13,879 nt of DNA, from assembly GCA_947564305.1 (NCBI GenBank), contig CANOBT010000142.1, positions 1 to 13,879 on the forward strand. The letters are read 5' to 3'. The DNA is from an uncultured Lachnospiraceae bacterium. Its GTDB lineage: Bacteria; Bacillota_A; Clostridia; Lachnospirales; Lachnospiraceae. A program made the translations under genes and the position numbers. The notes beneath the pieces were generated by a model, which made no database searches, was not told the origin of the DNA, and was given only the letters and a program-made list of their open reading frames with translations. Position 1 is the first letter of the stretch; every line of letters starts with the position of its first letter. Below are positions 13,111-13,879 of the stretch, piece after piece.

Positions 13111-13350
13111 TTTGCTCTCTCCTTCCACAAAGCGTACCAAAATGTCCACACTTTTTCTGGTATATGCTAAAAGTGCTGATGCATACTTTTTGGTATAGGA
13201 TTTCCGCTTATTTTTCGCTATGCCAAAAAGTGTACTTTTTGAAATACCTATACTGTCTTTATACGATTTAGCTTCAAAAAACGCAACTAATTTCAGGTTA
13301 TATTTGAAATTTTATCCATACAGTTACTTGTCAGTTTCTTTCACATGCTT
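13111..13350. promoter_or_regulatory. Upstream region of the recombinase with repeated ACTTTTT motifs
   Basis: This stretch without a gene has three plus-strand copies of ACTTTTT (13150, 13185 and 13234), the first two followed by GGTAT-like sequence, and a palindrome CAAAAAGT-GT-ACTTTTTG (13224-13241). These could be operator or crossover sites for the recombinase. A clear promoter was not found. Confidence 0.4.
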
Positions 13351-13358
13351 TATCATCA

Positions 13359-13387
13359 GAAAATCCCAAGAGACTATTCCCCTGGGA
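13359..13387 (-). terminator. Terminator overlapping the end of the winged-helix gene
   Basis: On the minus strand, arms TCCCAGG and CTTGGGA (plus 13381-13387 and 13364-13370, one G-U) are followed by TTTTC. The stop codon lies in the loop. Confidence 0.6.
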
Positions 13388-13802
13388 CTACAAATTTGTA
13401 TCCTACTCCTCTGATTGTCTTAATATACTCTGGATTGTGCGAATCTGTTTCCAGCTTTTTCCGTAAGCTACGAATCAAGCAGTAAATACTATTATTTATG
13501 TCTCCGACAATTTCATCTCCGCATATCGCATTATAAATTTCCTCTTTTGTACACACCCAGCCATGATGATCTGCCAACAATTTGAGTACTAAAAATTCCT
13601 GTTTGCTCAAAGGAATCAATTTTCCGTCTCGGTAAGCCTCCTGCTCTTTTAAGTAAATCTCCAGATTTTTAAAAGACAATACTGTCTTTGGTACAATTTC
13701 AACATACTCTACAATATTTTCATCTTTAATTATAGTCTTTAATTTATCAATAATATAATCTTCAGCATCTGAAAAACTCAAAATAAGCATTTTACCTATC
13801 AT
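13374..13802 (-). CDS. Stand-alone OmpR/PhoB-type winged-helix transcriptional regulator
   Basis: This protein of about 142 residues has a C-terminal OmpR/PhoB winged-helix domain (about residues 45-140). 'LSKQEFLVLKLLADHHGWVC' leads into 'TKEEIYNAICGD', the recognition helix region is 'NNSIYCLIRSLRKKLE', and the wing is 'YIKTIRGVGYKFV'. The first ~40 residues ('MLILSFSDAEDYIIDKLKTI') do not form a receiver domain: they are too short and lack the phospho-acceptor Asp arrangement. It is therefore a receiver-less DNA-binding protein, a type common in Lachnospiraceae. GGAGG lies 5 bases before the ATG at 13802; in-frame GTG/ATG codons at 13808 and 13805 are too close to that site. No partner kinase is in the window. 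Its target is unknown. Confidence 0.85.
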   Translation of the reverse strand: MIGKMLILSFSDAEDYIIDKLKTIIKDENIVEYVEIVPKTVLSFKNLEIYLKEQEAYRDGKLIPLSKQEFLVLKLLADHHGWVCTKEEIYNAICGDEIVGDINNSIYCLIRSLRKKLETDSHNPEYIKTIRGVGYKFVVPGE

Positions 13803-13879
13803 CATCACCTCCCCTATATAGGTATGATTTATTGGATAAAATTGAAGAACAGTTTTTGAACGAATTGGAAAAAGTCTTG

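Noticed and set aside
1..13879. CRISPR array or complete insertion sequence
   Set aside because: No regularly spaced repeats with spacers, no transposase gene and no terminal inverted repeats around a transposase were seen.

Overview
The window looks like chromosome of a gut Clostridia species, probably Lachnospiraceae. The reasons are strong AGGAGG-type ribosome binding sites, sigma-A promoters of the TTGACA/TATAAT type, several families typical of that group (DUF434, DUF5348, DUF4143 ATPases, holin-like type I toxins, GH3 plus GPH symporter) and moderate GC content. The assignment is inference, because no rRNA or marker gene is present.

Layout. 1-197: the 3' part of a tRNA-Glu and a complete tRNA-Cys with a terminator. 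199-830: no intact gene, only a decayed XRE-type regulator on the minus strand and a divergent sigma-A promoter driving a 16-codon leftover ORF. 833-3649: a minus-strand group, crcB (fluoride channel) - DUF434 protein - alpha/beta hydrolase - YaiI/YqxD-like protein. This group is interrupted between the hydrolase and yaiI by a compact type I toxin-antitoxin module. It consists of a 30-residue holin-like toxin on the minus strand and a convergent antisense RNA with its own promoter and terminator, and it is flanked by two diverged copies of the hydrolase 3' end. 3650-4081: no gene.

4082-9260 is a carbohydrate-utilisation locus. An AraC regulator (minus) is divergent from a cytoplasmic GH3 glycosidase and a GPH-family sugar:cation symporter (plus). 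The symporter imports a glycoside and GH3 hydrolyses it, presumably under AraC control. Two related palindromic hairpins separate GH3 from the symporter, and a strong bidirectional terminator closes the locus.

9266-12684 is rich in gene decay: a short hydrophobic fragment, a 27-codon truncated ORF, a DUF4143 AAA ATPase broken by one missing base, a small unrecognised ORF, an intact SRAP (YedK/HMCES-like) gene, a metallophosphoesterase with a large internal deletion, and a DUF5348 remnant. A serine recombinase catalytic domain (12682-13110) has lost its C-terminus at the junction with DUF5348. 13374-13802 holds a stand-alone OmpR/PhoB-type winged-helix protein with its own terminator.

The most interesting signals are: (i) the type I toxin-antitoxin module, whose inverted repeats predict a 5'-3' self-lock of the toxin mRNA; (ii) the duplicated hydrolase end flanking it; (iii) a 21-bp hairpin at 12510-12564 whose imperfections are all G-U pairs when read on the minus strand.
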